Shown piece by piece: positions 1 through 6,942 of a stretch of 23,455 bases of DNA (its first letter is position 1; each line of letters opens with the position of its first letter). Both the position numbers and the translations under genes were made by a program. The stretch lies in assembly GCA_003132865.1 (NCBI GenBank), contig PKYZ01000434.1, positions 2,262 to 25,716 on the forward strand, given 5' to 3'. The notes below the pieces were generated by a model. It saw nothing but the letters and a program-made list of their open reading frames with translations. It was not told the DNA's origin and did no database searches. This stretch comes from Bryobacterales bacterium (GTDB lineage: Bacteria; Acidobacteriota; Terriglobia; Bryobacterales; Bryobacteraceae).

Positions 1-45
1 GTGGCGCACGCTCCCAGCGTGCTGCGTCGCCACTCTTGGCGACGC
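1..45. repeat. Compound palindrome (REP-like) downstream of the reductase gene
   Basis: Two perfect stems share bases here. GTGGCGCACGCT (1-12) pairs with AGCGTG (16-21) plus CGCCAC (28-33), with a CCC loop and a 6-nt bulge. GCGTCGCCA (24-32) pairs with TGGCGACGC (37-45) across a 4-nt loop. Because CGCCAC belongs to both, the two folds exclude each other. It lies just after the stop codon of the minus-strand reductase gene, where a dispersed palindromic repeat or a transcription end would fit. There is no T-tract. It may continue beyond the window edge. Confidence 0.5.
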
Positions 46-49
46 CTGC

Positions 50-991
50 TCACGCCTTCGCCACGGCCGCGCGCAGCTTCGTGCACGCATAAACAGCGCG
101 CGTCGCCGGCATCCCCACGCCCAAGCGTTCGCCTAGCTCCAGCACTGCGCCCACCACCGCTTCCAGCTCTAACGGCCGTCCGGCCTCCAGGTCCTGCAAC
201 ATGGACGTCTTGTGCTCGCCGACCTTGGCCGCGCCGGCTATGCGCTGCTCAATCGAGACCGGCAGCTTCATTCCCATGCGCGCCGCGACGCATTCGGTCT
301 CGGTCATGATGGCGCGCACCAGCGCTGCCACATCCGGGTCGGCCGTCATGCGGGCCAGCGTCGCGCCGGTCAGCGCGCTGATGGAATTGAAAGCCACATT
401 TCCCAGAATCTTGACCCAGATCTCTTCGCGTATGTGGGTGGTGATGGGGCAGCGCAACCCGGAGGCGATGAGCGCTTCGGCGATGGCGCGGCAGCGGGCG
501 GATCGCACGCCATCCGGCTCGCCGATCGAAATGCGGTGGCCTTCGATGTGCCGTACCACGCCCGGCTCCGCAATCTCAGTGGCGAAGTAGACCAGCGAGC
601 CCACCACGCGGCGCGCCTCGATGGCCGCAGCGATCGCGCCTCCCGGATCCACGCGCTCCAGCGGCGTGAACCACCACGGCACGCCGTTCTGCAGGCTGAC
701 CACGCACGTCTCGGGACCCAGCAGGCACCCCAGGCGCGGCGCCAACTGCGGCAGGCTATGCGCCTTCACGGCCAAGAAGACTACATCGGCCAGCCCGATG
801 GACTCCAGGTCTCCCGTGGCTCTCGGCCGCGCCTCGAAGTCGCCGTCCGGGCTGATAACCCGTACGCCGCGCTCCTCGATAGCGCGCAATTGCGGCCCGC
901 GCGCGAACAGCGTGACATCCAGACCGGCGCGCGCCATCGCGGCGCCCATGTAAGCGCCCACGGCCCCCGCGCCGGCGATTGCGAACTTCAT
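50..991 (-). CDS. 2-dehydropantoate 2-reductase family oxidoreductase (ApbA/PanE-like)
   Basis: A 313-residue cytosolic NADP-dependent reductase of the ketopantoate reductase family, which reduces 2-oxo acids such as 2-dehydropantoate. The Rossmann motif GAGAVG is at residues 7-12. Family positions are present: K76 in VKAHS, N102 in QNGV, the likely catalytic lysine K194 in WVKILGN, N198, S263 in HKTSMLQD and the acidic pair near 275-277. Length is normal for the family. The ATG at 991 has a GGAG ribosome site a few bases upstream and lies 16 nt after the stop of the acyl-CoA ligase gene, so the two are probably one operon. Many members of this family act on other 2-oxo acids. With a CoA ligase as partner instead of other pantothenate genes, a catabolic role is as likely as vitamin synthesis; the substrate is not determined. 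Confidence 0.88.
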   Translation of the reverse strand: MKFAIAGAGAVGAYMGAAMARAGLDVTLFARGPQLRAIEERGVRVISPDGDFEARPRATGDLESIGLADVVFLAVKAHSLPQLAPRLGCLLGPETCVVSLQNGVPWWFTPLERVDPGGAIAAAIEARRVVGSLVYFATEIAEPGVVRHIEGHRISIGEPDGVRSARCRAIAEALIASGLRCPITTHIREEIWVKILGNVAFNSISALTGATLARMTADPDVAALVRAIMTETECVAARMGMKLPVSIEQRIAGAAKVGEHKTSMLQDLEAGRPLELEAVVGAVLELGERLGVGMPATRAVYACTKLRAAVAKA

Positions 992-1024
992 TTGGACGCT
1001 CCGCGCATTATTTTGACGCTCCGC
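991..1024. repeat. Short tandem duplication at the ligase/reductase junction
   Basis: TTTGGACGCTCCGC (991-1004) and TTTTGACGCTCCGC (1011-1024) match at 13 of 14 positions with a 20-bp period. On the minus strand one copy carries the last codons and stop of the ligase gene and the other supplies the GGAG ribosome site and sits just before the ATG of the reductase gene. Confidence 0.6.
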
Positions 1025-2474
1025 TCAGTGCCGCGGCCACGTTCAGCCGCTGGATCTTGCCCGTCGCGGTGCGCGGAATGGAAGCCACAATGTGGATCTT
1101 CTTGGGACACTTGAAATCCGCCAGCCGGCCGCGGCAGAAGTCGATCAGATCGGCCTCGCCCGCCGGCGTTTCGGGACCGAGCACCACCGCCGCTTCCACC
1201 TCCTCGCCCCAGGTGGGATGCGGCACGCCGAAGCAGACAGCTTCGGCTACCGCGGGATGCGACAGCAGCACCTCGTCGATTTCACGCGGCGCGATATTCT
1301 CGCCAGCCCGGATAATCAGCTCCTTGATGCGTCCCGTAAGCTGAAGATAGGTGTCTTCGTCCAGGATTCCCTGGTCGCCCGTGCGGAACCATTCGCCAAA
1401 GAACGACTTGGCGGTGGCCTCCGGATTGTTCTCGTATTCGCGGATGACGCCGGGGCCGTCGATGCACACCTCGCCCGCCGTCCCGCGCGGCAGCTCTTCG
1501 CCTTTGTCGTCGCGGATGCTGATCCGCACGCCCGTTCCCGGTCCCACTGCTCCTGCCTTGCGCGGCGCGGGCGGCAGCGGGTTGGAAGCCATCTGGTGCG
1601 AGGCTTCGGTCATCCCGTAAGCTTCCAGCACGGGCGCGGCGAAGTACTCCTCCATGCGGCGCATCAGGTCCGGCGCCAGCGCCGCGCTGCACGAGCGCAC
1701 GAAGCGCAGCCTCTCCTCGCCACTGCGCTTGCGCGTCAGGATGAGCTGGTGCATCGTGGGCACCGCCGAATACCAGGTGACGCCGTAATCGCGCACCATG
1801 CGCCAAAACGTCAGCGCGTTGAATCGCGCCGGAACCAACACCGTTCCGCCGGTGAGTAGCGTTGCCATGGTGGAGGCCATCAATCCGTGTACATGAAATA
1901 ACGGCATCAGACAGAGCGATCGATCGCCGGGACCCAGCGCGTATGTCTCCGCGATGTTGCGCGTGGACGCCGCCAAGTTCCGATGGCGCAACGGCACGCG
2001 CTTCGGCGGTCCGGTACTGCCGCTGGTGTGCAGGACCAGCGCGATATCGTCCGGGCCGGGTTCCGGCGCGCTGCCGCCGCCGGAAATCTCCGGCGTGACC
2101 ACCGGAATGCCGGCCTGTTCCGCCGCCTGCCGGGCAACGGCCGCCTCCTCGCACGGAACCATCAGCATCCTCGCATGGGTGTCTGCGAGATAGAAACAAA
2201 ACTCCTCGAATTTGTAGCCTGGATTCAGGGGCGCCGCGGTGCCGGCCGCCGCGGCCGCCAGAAACGCCACGATGGCATCCAAGCCATTCGGCAGCGCCAT
2301 CGCGACGCGATCGCCGCGCCGCACGCCCGCCGCGTACAAGGCGCCCGCCATGCCGCGCACGCGCCGCCGCAGGTCATCGTAAGTCACGCACACGCCCGCC
2401 TCGGGCAGAACGACAGCGGTGCGTTGCCCATCGGCGGCATCCAACACGTCGAGCAAAGTCCGCAGTTCGCTCAT
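1008..2474 (-). CDS. AMP-forming acyl-CoA synthetase, oxalate-CoA-ligase-like
   Basis: A 488-residue member of the ANL superfamily (acyl-CoA synthetases, luciferases, adenylation domains), which activates a carboxylic acid as the adenylate and then forms the CoA thioester. Visible core motifs: the phosphate loop TSGSTGPPK (150-158), substrate/ATP motif YGMTE (286-290), RTGDQG near 364, hinge motif [14 protein letters not shown] (381-394) and the catalytic lysine K473 in TGKIQR. The stretch [11 protein letters not shown] with RKAGAVG just behind YGMTE resembles the oxalate-CoA ligase (Pcs60/AAE3) branch, hence the tentative subfamily call. The frame stays open far upstream, but the ATG at 2474 begins the typical family N-terminus. 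An AAGG lies directly against it. Likely co-transcribed with the reductase downstream. A divergent isomerase shares the short upstream region. Substrate is inferred only. Confidence 0.88.
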   Translation of the reverse strand: MSELRTLLDVLDAADGQRTAVVLPEAGVCVTYDDLRRRVRGMAGALYAAGVRRGDRVAMALPNGLDAIVAFLAAAAAGTAAPLNPGYKFEEFCFYLADTHARMLMVPCEEAAVARQAAEQAGIPVVTPEISGGGSAPEPGPDDIALVLHTSGSTGPPKRVPLRHRNLAASTRNIAETYALGPGDRSLCLMPLFHVHGLMASTMATLLTGGTVLVPARFNALTFWRMVRDYGVTWYSAVPTMHQLILTRKRSGEERLRFVRSCSAALAPDLMRRMEEYFAAPVLEAYGMTEASHQMASNPLPPAPRKAGAVGPGTGVRISIRDDKGEELPRGTAGEVCIDGPGVIREYENNPEATAKSFFGEWFRTGDQGILDEDTYLQLTGRIKELIIRAGENIAPREIDEVLLSHPAVAEAVCFGVPHPTWGEEVEAAVVLGPETPAGEADLIDFCRGRLADFKCPKKIHIVASIPRTATGKIQRLNVAAALSGASK

Positions 2475-2503
2475 CCTTGCAACATAGCAAATCCGATACA
2501 ATT

Positions 2504-2555
2504 GGAACCACGGATGCGTTCTTATCCGTGTGCATCTGTGTTCATCTGTGGTTCC
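2504..2555. repeat. Palindromic intergenic repeat with 10-bp internal units
   Basis: GGAACCACGGATG (2504-2516) and CATCTGTGGTTCC (2543-2555) form an inverted repeat matching at 12 of 13 positions around a 26-nt centre. Inside, ATCCGTGTGC (2524), ATCTGTGTTC (2534) and ATCTGTGGTT (2544) are near-identical units on an exact 10-bp spacing. The element fills most of the 99-bp gap between two divergent starts. Similar ATCTGTG-type repeats occur between genes in many environmental bacterial genomes (recalled, not searched); their function is unknown. Confidence 0.75.
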
Positions 2556-2573
2556 ATTCTTAGGGGTGTGGCG

Positions 2574-3434
2574 ATGTATACCCGACGCGGTATCGGACGT
2601 CTGGCGCTGGCCTCGTGGCCGCTGGCCCGCGCGTTTGGCAAGCTGGATTCGCACGTCAACGGCGTGCTGATCGGCGCGCAGTCCTATAGCTTTCGCGACC
2701 GGCCCTTGGACGCGGCCATCCAGGGTTTCATCGATGTGGGTTTGAGCGAGTGCGAATTGTCGATGGGGCACGTGGAGCCCGAGTTTCCGCGCGGTGCGGA
2801 AGGCCGCGCAGCGCTCCGCAAGTGGCGGCTGAATGCTTCGCTCGACGACATTCGCCGGATCCGGCGCAAATTCGACCAGGCTGGCATCGAACTCTCGGCA
2901 TACGCCTACAACATCCGCGACGACTTCACGGACGAGGAAATCGCGCGCGGATTCGATGTGGCCCAGGCGCTGGGCGTCAACGTGATTACCACTTCGGCCA
3001 CCGTATCGGTGACGCCCCGCATCGCCGCGCAAGCCGAGAAATACAAGATCATGGTGGGCATGCACGGCCACTCGAACATCAAAGACCCCAACGAATTCGC
3101 CAAGCCCGAGAGCTTCGTGGAAGCCATGAAGCTGTCGAGGTATATCGCGGTGAACCTGGATATCGGGCACTTCTGGGCGGCGGGTTACGATCCGGTGCCC
3201 TTCATCGAGCAGCATCACGCGCGCATCGTCACGCTGCACATCAAGGATCGCAAGAAGAACCAGGGCAAGAACATGCCGTTCGGCGAAGGGGACACGCCCA
3301 TCAAGGAAGTGCTGCAACTGGTCAAGCGGGAAAAGTACCCGATTCCGGCCAACATCGAATACGAGTACGAAGGCGGCGATACTGTGGTGGAGGTGCGCAA
3401 GTGCTACGACTATTGCCGCCGAGCGCTGGCCTGA
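2574..3434 (+). CDS. Sugar phosphate isomerase/epimerase (xylose-isomerase-like TIM barrel)
   Basis: A 286-residue AP-endonuclease-2/xylose-isomerase-like TIM-barrel protein, a family that isomerises or epimerises sugars at a divalent metal site. Probable metal and substrate positions: the MHGHSN motif near 163-168, D196 and H199 in NLDIGH, H222 in LHIKD and E262 in IEYEYEG. The N-terminus ([20 protein letters not shown]) looks like a degenerate twin-arginine signal, as is common for this family in Acidobacteria, so the protein may be exported; this is uncertain because the hydrophobic stretch is short. The ATG at 2574 is chosen because AGGGGT lies 6 nt upstream and family homology starts at once; an in-frame GTG lies two codons earlier. 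It is monocistronic, divergent from the ligase operon and followed by a strong hairpin. The exact sugar is unknown. Confidence 0.8.
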   Translation: MYTRRGIGRLALASWPLARAFGKLDSHVNGVLIGAQSYSFRDRPLDAAIQGFIDVGLSECELSMGHVEPEFPRGAEGRAALRKWRLNASLDDIRRIRRKFDQAGIELSAYAYNIRDDFTDEEIARGFDVAQALGVNVITTSATVSVTPRIAAQAEKYKIMVGMHGHSNIKDPNEFAKPESFVEAMKLSRYIAVNLDIGHFWAAGYDPVPFIEQHHARIVTLHIKDRKKNQGKNMPFGEGDTPIKEVLQLVKREKYPIPANIEYEYEGGDTVVEVRKCYDYCRRALA

Positions 3435-3468
3435 GCAAGTTTTCCGCGGTCGGACCGATAAGATGTTT

Positions 3469-3521
3469 GGCGGCCGCTGGCAGAATGATTGATCTCCTCC
3501 TGCCATCGGAGGGCGGCCGCC
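3469..3521. terminator. Long GC-rich stem-loop between isomerase and toxin-antitoxin module
   Basis: GGCGGCCGC (3469-3477) plus TGGCAG (3478-3483) pair with CTGCCA (3500-3505) and GCGGCCGCC (3513-3521), giving 9 and 6 bp of stem interrupted by a 7-nt bulge on the 3' side. It begins 34 nt after the isomerase stop and ends 10 nt before the -35 of the antitoxin promoter. There is no run of T, so it is not a classical intrinsic terminator. Termination, 3'-end protection or insulation is inferred from its position. Confidence 0.4.
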
Positions 3522-3531
3522 GCATCCTTGC

Positions 3532-3567
3532 TTGACTCCGTACGGCATTTTGCCGTATATTCGAAGT
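3532..3567 (+). promoter_or_regulatory. Antitoxin promoter with palindromic operator; near-leaderless transcript
   Basis: TTGACT (3532-3537) and TATATT (3556-3561) are separated by 18 nt. The perfect inverted repeat TACGGCA-ttt-TGCCGTA (3541-3557) fills the spacer and overlaps the -10, and CCGTACGG (3538-3545) forms a second, overlapping palindrome. This is where a ribbon-helix-helix antitoxin would bind to repress its own operon. A start of transcription about 7 nt after the -10 falls on the ATG at 3568, and no ribosome site is present, so the mRNA may be leaderless. Confidence 0.65.
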
Positions 3568-3852
3568 ATGCAAGAGCAGACCCGACCTACCGCCCGTCTG
3601 GAAGCGCGGCTGCCGAACGAGGTTCTTGCGCGCCTGAAACGCGCCGCCGAAATCCAGGGGCGCAGTCTCACAGATTTCGTGGTGGCCGCCGCCGATGAAG
3701 CCGCTTGCCGCGCCATTGAGCAAACCGAAATCATTCGCCTCTCTCTCGATGACCAACGGCAAATCGCCGAAGCCATCATGAACCCTCCTGAGCCGACGCC
3801 CGCACTGCGCAGGGCCGTGCGCCGGTATCGAAAACTGTTCGGCGTGGAATGA
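3568..3852 (+). CDS. DUF1778 / TacA-type ribbon-helix-helix antitoxin
   Basis: A 94-residue antitoxin of the DUF1778 (TacA) family. Residues about 8-45 (RLEARLPNEVLARLKRAAEIQGRS and onward) form the N-terminal ribbon-helix-helix DNA-binding part. The C-terminal half, including LSLDDQRQIAEAIMNPPEP and the basic end, is the kind of segment that wraps and inactivates the partner acetyltransferase. The start at 3568 is preferred to the upstream in-frame GTG/ATG options because the promoter's -10 lies just before it and the homologous RLEARLP strand follows directly. Its TGA overlaps the ATG of the toxin gene (ATGA), which implies translational coupling. The palindrome in its promoter suggests autorepression by the antitoxin-toxin complex. 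Confidence 0.85.
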   Translation: MQEQTRPTARLEARLPNEVLARLKRAAEIQGRSLTDFVVAAADEAACRAIEQTEIIRLSLDDQRQIAEAIMNPPEPTPALRRAVRRYRKLFGVE

Positions 3853-4376
3853 CTCCTGCCGCGTTTCATTTTGAGCCTCTTGTCGGCCAGCACGACCGCA
3901 AATCGTTTCGTTGCGGCGAAGATGCCCTGGACCGGTATTTGCAAACGCAAGCAACCCAGGATATCCGGCGGAACATCGCCAATTGTTTCGTCGCGGTTGA
4001 AATTGCGACTGGTCAGGTGGCCGCCTACTATACCCTATCCGCGGCGAGTATTCCGCTCATGGACGTACCGCCGGAACACATCAAACATTTGCCGCGGTAT
4101 CCAACTCTGCCCGCTGTTCGTATCGGCCGGCTGGCCGTCGATGAAAGATTCCATGGCCGCGGCTTGGGTGCCGCGATTCTAGCGGACGCAGGTCACCGCA
4201 CGATGCGGTCTGACGCCGCAGCCTTCGCCATCCTGGTGGATGCCAAGAACGATCATGCCGTAGCATTCTATCAGCGCCAGGGATTCCGCGCTCTTGTCAG
4301 CCGGCCTCGAGCGTTGTTCCTACCCATCGCCACAATGCAGCAAGCGTTCCATCGAAAACCGGGCCCAAATGCATAG
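3849..4376 (+). CDS. GNAT-family acetyltransferase toxin (TacT-like)
   Basis: A 175-residue GNAT N-acetyltransferase. Toxins of this family acetylate the amino group of aminoacyl-tRNA with acetyl-CoA and so stop translation; DUF1778 proteins are their antitoxins. The acetyl-CoA-binding loop is in RLAVDERFHGRGLG (about 94-107), and the candidate catalytic tyrosine Y141 in AFYQRQGF matches the position known for TacT. The N-terminal FRCGEDALDRYLQTQATQDIRR resembles this toxin branch. Length and all core motifs appear intact, in contrast to the decayed toxin-antitoxin pair at 15.1-15.8 kb. Start overlaps the antitoxin stop by 4 nt. Which tRNA is modified cannot be read from sequence. Confidence 0.85.
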   Translation: MTPAAFHFEPLVGQHDRKSFRCGEDALDRYLQTQATQDIRRNIANCFVAVEIATGQVAAYYTLSAASIPLMDVPPEHIKHLPRYPTLPAVRIGRLAVDERFHGRGLGAAILADAGHRTMRSDAAAFAILVDAKNDHAVAFYQRQGFRALVSRPRALFLPIATMQQAFHRKPGPNA

Positions 4377-4422
4377 CGGTCCGTGCGAACCAGCATGTGC
4401 GCCCTAGCTGCTACGATGAAAC

Positions 4423-5655
4423 TTGCCTCGCCCACTGCCCCGTCTCAGGAACGCCCTGGACATCGTTCCCTCTCCGGTGCCCGACCGGCCAGGCCTGTTC
4501 ATCCGCGACCCCTATCGCTACTCCGACGCGGTACTGATCATCCCCCCACCCCTGATCGAGTGCCTGCGCTGTTTCGACGGCCGTCAGACGGACCTGGACC
4601 TCCGCTCCATGCTGGTCCGCATCACCGGCGATCTGCAAGTCACCGAACTTGAACAGCACCTGATCGAGACTTTCACCTCGGCGGGATTCCTGGAAGACCA
4701 GACGTTCGCGCAAATGAAAGCGGGCCGTCAACGCGAATTCGCGGAGGCGCCCAAACGCGAGCCCGCGCATGCCGGCGGCGCATATCCGCTGGAGATTGCC
4801 GCCCTGCGCGAGACAATGGCCCGTTACATGGACGGGGCGTTACCTAGCCGCGGCCGCCCCGCGCCTCCAGGCGGGCTATGCGGTATCGCCGCCCCGCACG
4901 TGAGTCCGGAAGGCGGATGGCAATCCTATCGCGCCGCGTACCAGGCGCTGGGACCGGAATTGAAGGATCGCACGTTCGTCATCCTGGCCACCTCTCACTA
5001 CGGCGCGCCCGAACACTTCGGCTTGACGCGCAAACCGTTCGTGACGCCGCTCGGCGAAACGGCGACCGACACGGCACTGGTGGACCGGCTGGCGGCGCAG
5101 GGCGGTCCGGCGGTGCTGATGGAAGACTATTGTCACTCGTTCGAGCACACGGTCGAGTTGCAGGTCGTCTTCCTGCAACATATCTACGGTCCGGACATTC
5201 GCATTCTCCCGATCCTGTGCGGCCAGTACGCCCACAGCCTGTATCGGGGAGGCGCGCCCGAAGCCAATGAGGGCGTGCGGCGCTTCCTGGAATCTCTGGG
5301 CGAAATGGCGGCGCGCGAGGGCGATGGTCTCTTCTGGATTCTGAGCATCGACATGGCGCACATGGGCGCGCGATACCAGGACGATTTTGCGGCGTATGCG
5401 GACCGGGGCGTCATGGCGGAGGTTGCCGAGCGCGACCGGCAGCGCATCGCGCGCGTGGTGGAATCGGATGGCGACGGCTTCTGGAGCCTGGTGCAGGAGA
5501 ACCACGACGATCTGAAATGGTGCGGCTCCGCGCCGCTCTACACCTTTCTGAAAGCCCTGCCGGGAGCGCGCGGCGAGCTGCTGCGCTACGAGCAGTGGAA
5601 CATCGATCCGCGGAGCGTGGTGAGCTTCGCGGGGATGGCGTTCTCCAAACCGTGA
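4423..5655 (+). CDS. amrB: MEMO-like protein, AmmeMemoRadiSam system protein B
   Basis: A 410-residue protein whose C-terminal two thirds are a MEMO domain. In this fold the metal-type site is built from conserved His and Cys: here H159 in AAPHVSP, H192 in TSHYG, H242 in FEHTVELQ, D310/H313 in SIDMAHMG and C367 in WCGSAPLY. Residues about 1-110 form a separate N-terminal part beginning LPRLRNALDIVP and FIRDPYRYSD, followed by a helical stretch that looks PqqD-like (inference). The start is a TTG at 4423: an in-frame TGA lies at 4417-4419, and the conserved LPRLR segment needs this start. The usual partners of the AmmeMemoRadiSam group (an AMMECR1 protein and a radical SAM enzyme) are not in the window. 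It is 13 nt upstream of a Tat-exported isomerase gene and probably shares its transcript. Biochemical role is unsettled for the family. Confidence 0.82.
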   Translation: MPRPLPRLRNALDIVPSPVPDRPGLFIRDPYRYSDAVLIIPPPLIECLRCFDGRQTDLDLRSMLVRITGDLQVTELEQHLIETFTSAGFLEDQTFAQMKAGRQREFAEAPKREPAHAGGAYPLEIAALRETMARYMDGALPSRGRPAPPGGLCGIAAPHVSPEGGWQSYRAAYQALGPELKDRTFVILATSHYGAPEHFGLTRKPFVTPLGETATDTALVDRLAAQGGPAVLMEDYCHSFEHTVELQVVFLQHIYGPDIRILPILCGQYAHSLYRGGAPEANEGVRRFLESLGEMAAREGDGLFWILSIDMAHMGARYQDDFAAYADRGVMAEVAERDRQRIARVVESDGDGFWSLVQENHDDLKWCGSAPLYTFLKALPGARGELLRYEQWNIDPRSVVSFAGMAFSKP

Positions 5656-5668
5656 TACAACACTTCCT

Positions 5669-6754
5669 ATGCGCAGGCGCACGTTTCTGCAAACAGCCTC
5701 CACGGCGGCGGTGGCAGCCATGAGTTCGGCCGCGGAACCCGTTCCCATCAAGCTGGGCTTCGATTCGTACTCGATCCGGGCGTTCCAGTGGAAGGCCATC
5801 CAACTGCTGGACTACGCGGCAGGGCTGAAACTGGATACCGTCCAGCTTTCGAGCCTCGGCGATTACGAGAGCCTGGAGCCGGCCTATCTGCAAAAGGTGA
5901 AGGAGCATGCGGCGCGCGTGGGCGTCGAGATCGACGCGGGCATCGGCTGCATTTGCCCCTCTTCGCCCAGCTACAACAAGAAGGAAGGCGAGCCGGCGGA
6001 ATACGTGGCGCGCGGGTTGCGCGTGACCCAGGCGGTGGGGTCGCGAGTGATGCGTTGTTACATGGGCACGCGGGACAACCGGCGTACGGCGCTGCCGCTG
6101 GAGGCCCACATGGAAAACACCGTGAAGGTGCTGCGCGCGGTGCGCTCGCAAGCGCTCGACACGGGCGTGCGCATCGCGGTGGAGAACCATGCGGGCGACA
6201 TGCAGGCGCGCGAGGTGAAGACACTCATCGAAGAGGCTGGCAAGGATTTCGTGGGCGCCTGCCTGGATACCGGCAACCCCATGTGGGTGGTCGAGGATCC
6301 GCTGCTCACGCTGGAGACGCTGGCGCCCTACGTGGCCACGTCGCACGTGCGCGATAGCGCGGTCTTCGAGCACCCCCGCGGCGCGGCTGCGCAGTGGGTC
6401 GCGCTGGGCGACGGCTCGGTGGATTTCGTGCGCTTCGTCGAGCTCTATCGCAGGCTGTGCCCTGGCGCATCCATGCAGCTTGAGATCATCACCGGAAGGC
6501 CGCCGGAGATCCTGCCATACCTGGAGCCGGACTTCTGGAAAGCATTCCCCAAGACACCCGCCTGGGAGTTCGCGCGTTTCGTCGCGCTGGCCAAGAGCGG
6601 GCGTCCTTTCCTCGGGAATATGGTGATCGGACAATGGTCCGACAATTCGCCCGCGCTGGAGGTGGCGCTCAAGGAGCAACAGCGCGTCGACCTGGAGCGC
6701 AGCTTGGAGTACGCCAAGAAGAAGCTGGGAGTCGGGGTCCGCTGGCGGGGGTAA
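5669..6754 (+). CDS. Tat-exported sugar phosphate isomerase/epimerase (TIM barrel)
   Basis: A 361-residue xylose-isomerase-like TIM-barrel protein. MRRRTFLQTASTAAVAAM is a clear twin-arginine signal (RRTFLQ) with a small-residue h-region ending near 22, so the folded, metal-loaded enzyme is likely exported to the periplasm. Candidate metal ligands in family order: E172 in VENH, D200 in CLDTGN, H226 in SHVRD and E272 in QLEII. Unlike the isomerase at 2574 it has a C-terminal extension of about 70 residues after EPDFWKAF. The gene starts 13 nt after the MEMO gene, indicating an operon. Substrate unknown; periplasmic turnover of a plant- or cell-wall-derived sugar is an inference. Confidence 0.82.
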   Translation: MRRRTFLQTASTAAVAAMSSAAEPVPIKLGFDSYSIRAFQWKAIQLLDYAAGLKLDTVQLSSLGDYESLEPAYLQKVKEHAARVGVEIDAGIGCICPSSPSYNKKEGEPAEYVARGLRVTQAVGSRVMRCYMGTRDNRRTALPLEAHMENTVKVLRAVRSQALDTGVRIAVENHAGDMQAREVKTLIEEAGKDFVGACLDTGNPMWVVEDPLLTLETLAPYVATSHVRDSAVFEHPRGAAAQWVALGDGSVDFVRFVELYRRLCPGASMQLEIITGRPPEILPYLEPDFWKAFPKTPAWEFARFVALAKSGRPFLGNMVIGQWSDNSPALEVALKEQQRVDLERSLEYAKKKLGVGVRWRG

Positions 6755-6942
6755 CCGGCCTACCGCGGATGTCGCCGTCGCTGCTCTGACCAACGATCAG
6801 CTTTTCGCCGGCCAATCGACGGGGTTTTTCAATACCCGACGGCGCTGGCGAAAGCGGCGGATGCGGCGCAGCGCGGCTTCTGAGACCGGCTCCCCAAGAC
6901 ATCGGCGAAACCTCGTGGCGGTTCTATACGACAATAGACTGT

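Noticed and set aside
212..1114. A 300-codon plus-strand open frame opposite the reductase gene.
   Set aside because: High GC makes long antisense frames common; its residue pattern (Arg/His/Ala-rich) is that of a shadow, and the minus strand carries an intact family protein.
1008..3950. A 980-codon minus-strand open frame extending the acyl-CoA ligase far upstream.
   Set aside because: Residues before the ATG at 2474 lie antisense to the isomerase and antitoxin genes and have no protein character; the ligase homology starts at 2474.
5411..6793. A 460-codon minus-strand open frame opposite the Tat-exported isomerase.
   Set aside because: Antisense shadow with no recognisable motif; the plus strand encodes an intact TIM-barrel protein.
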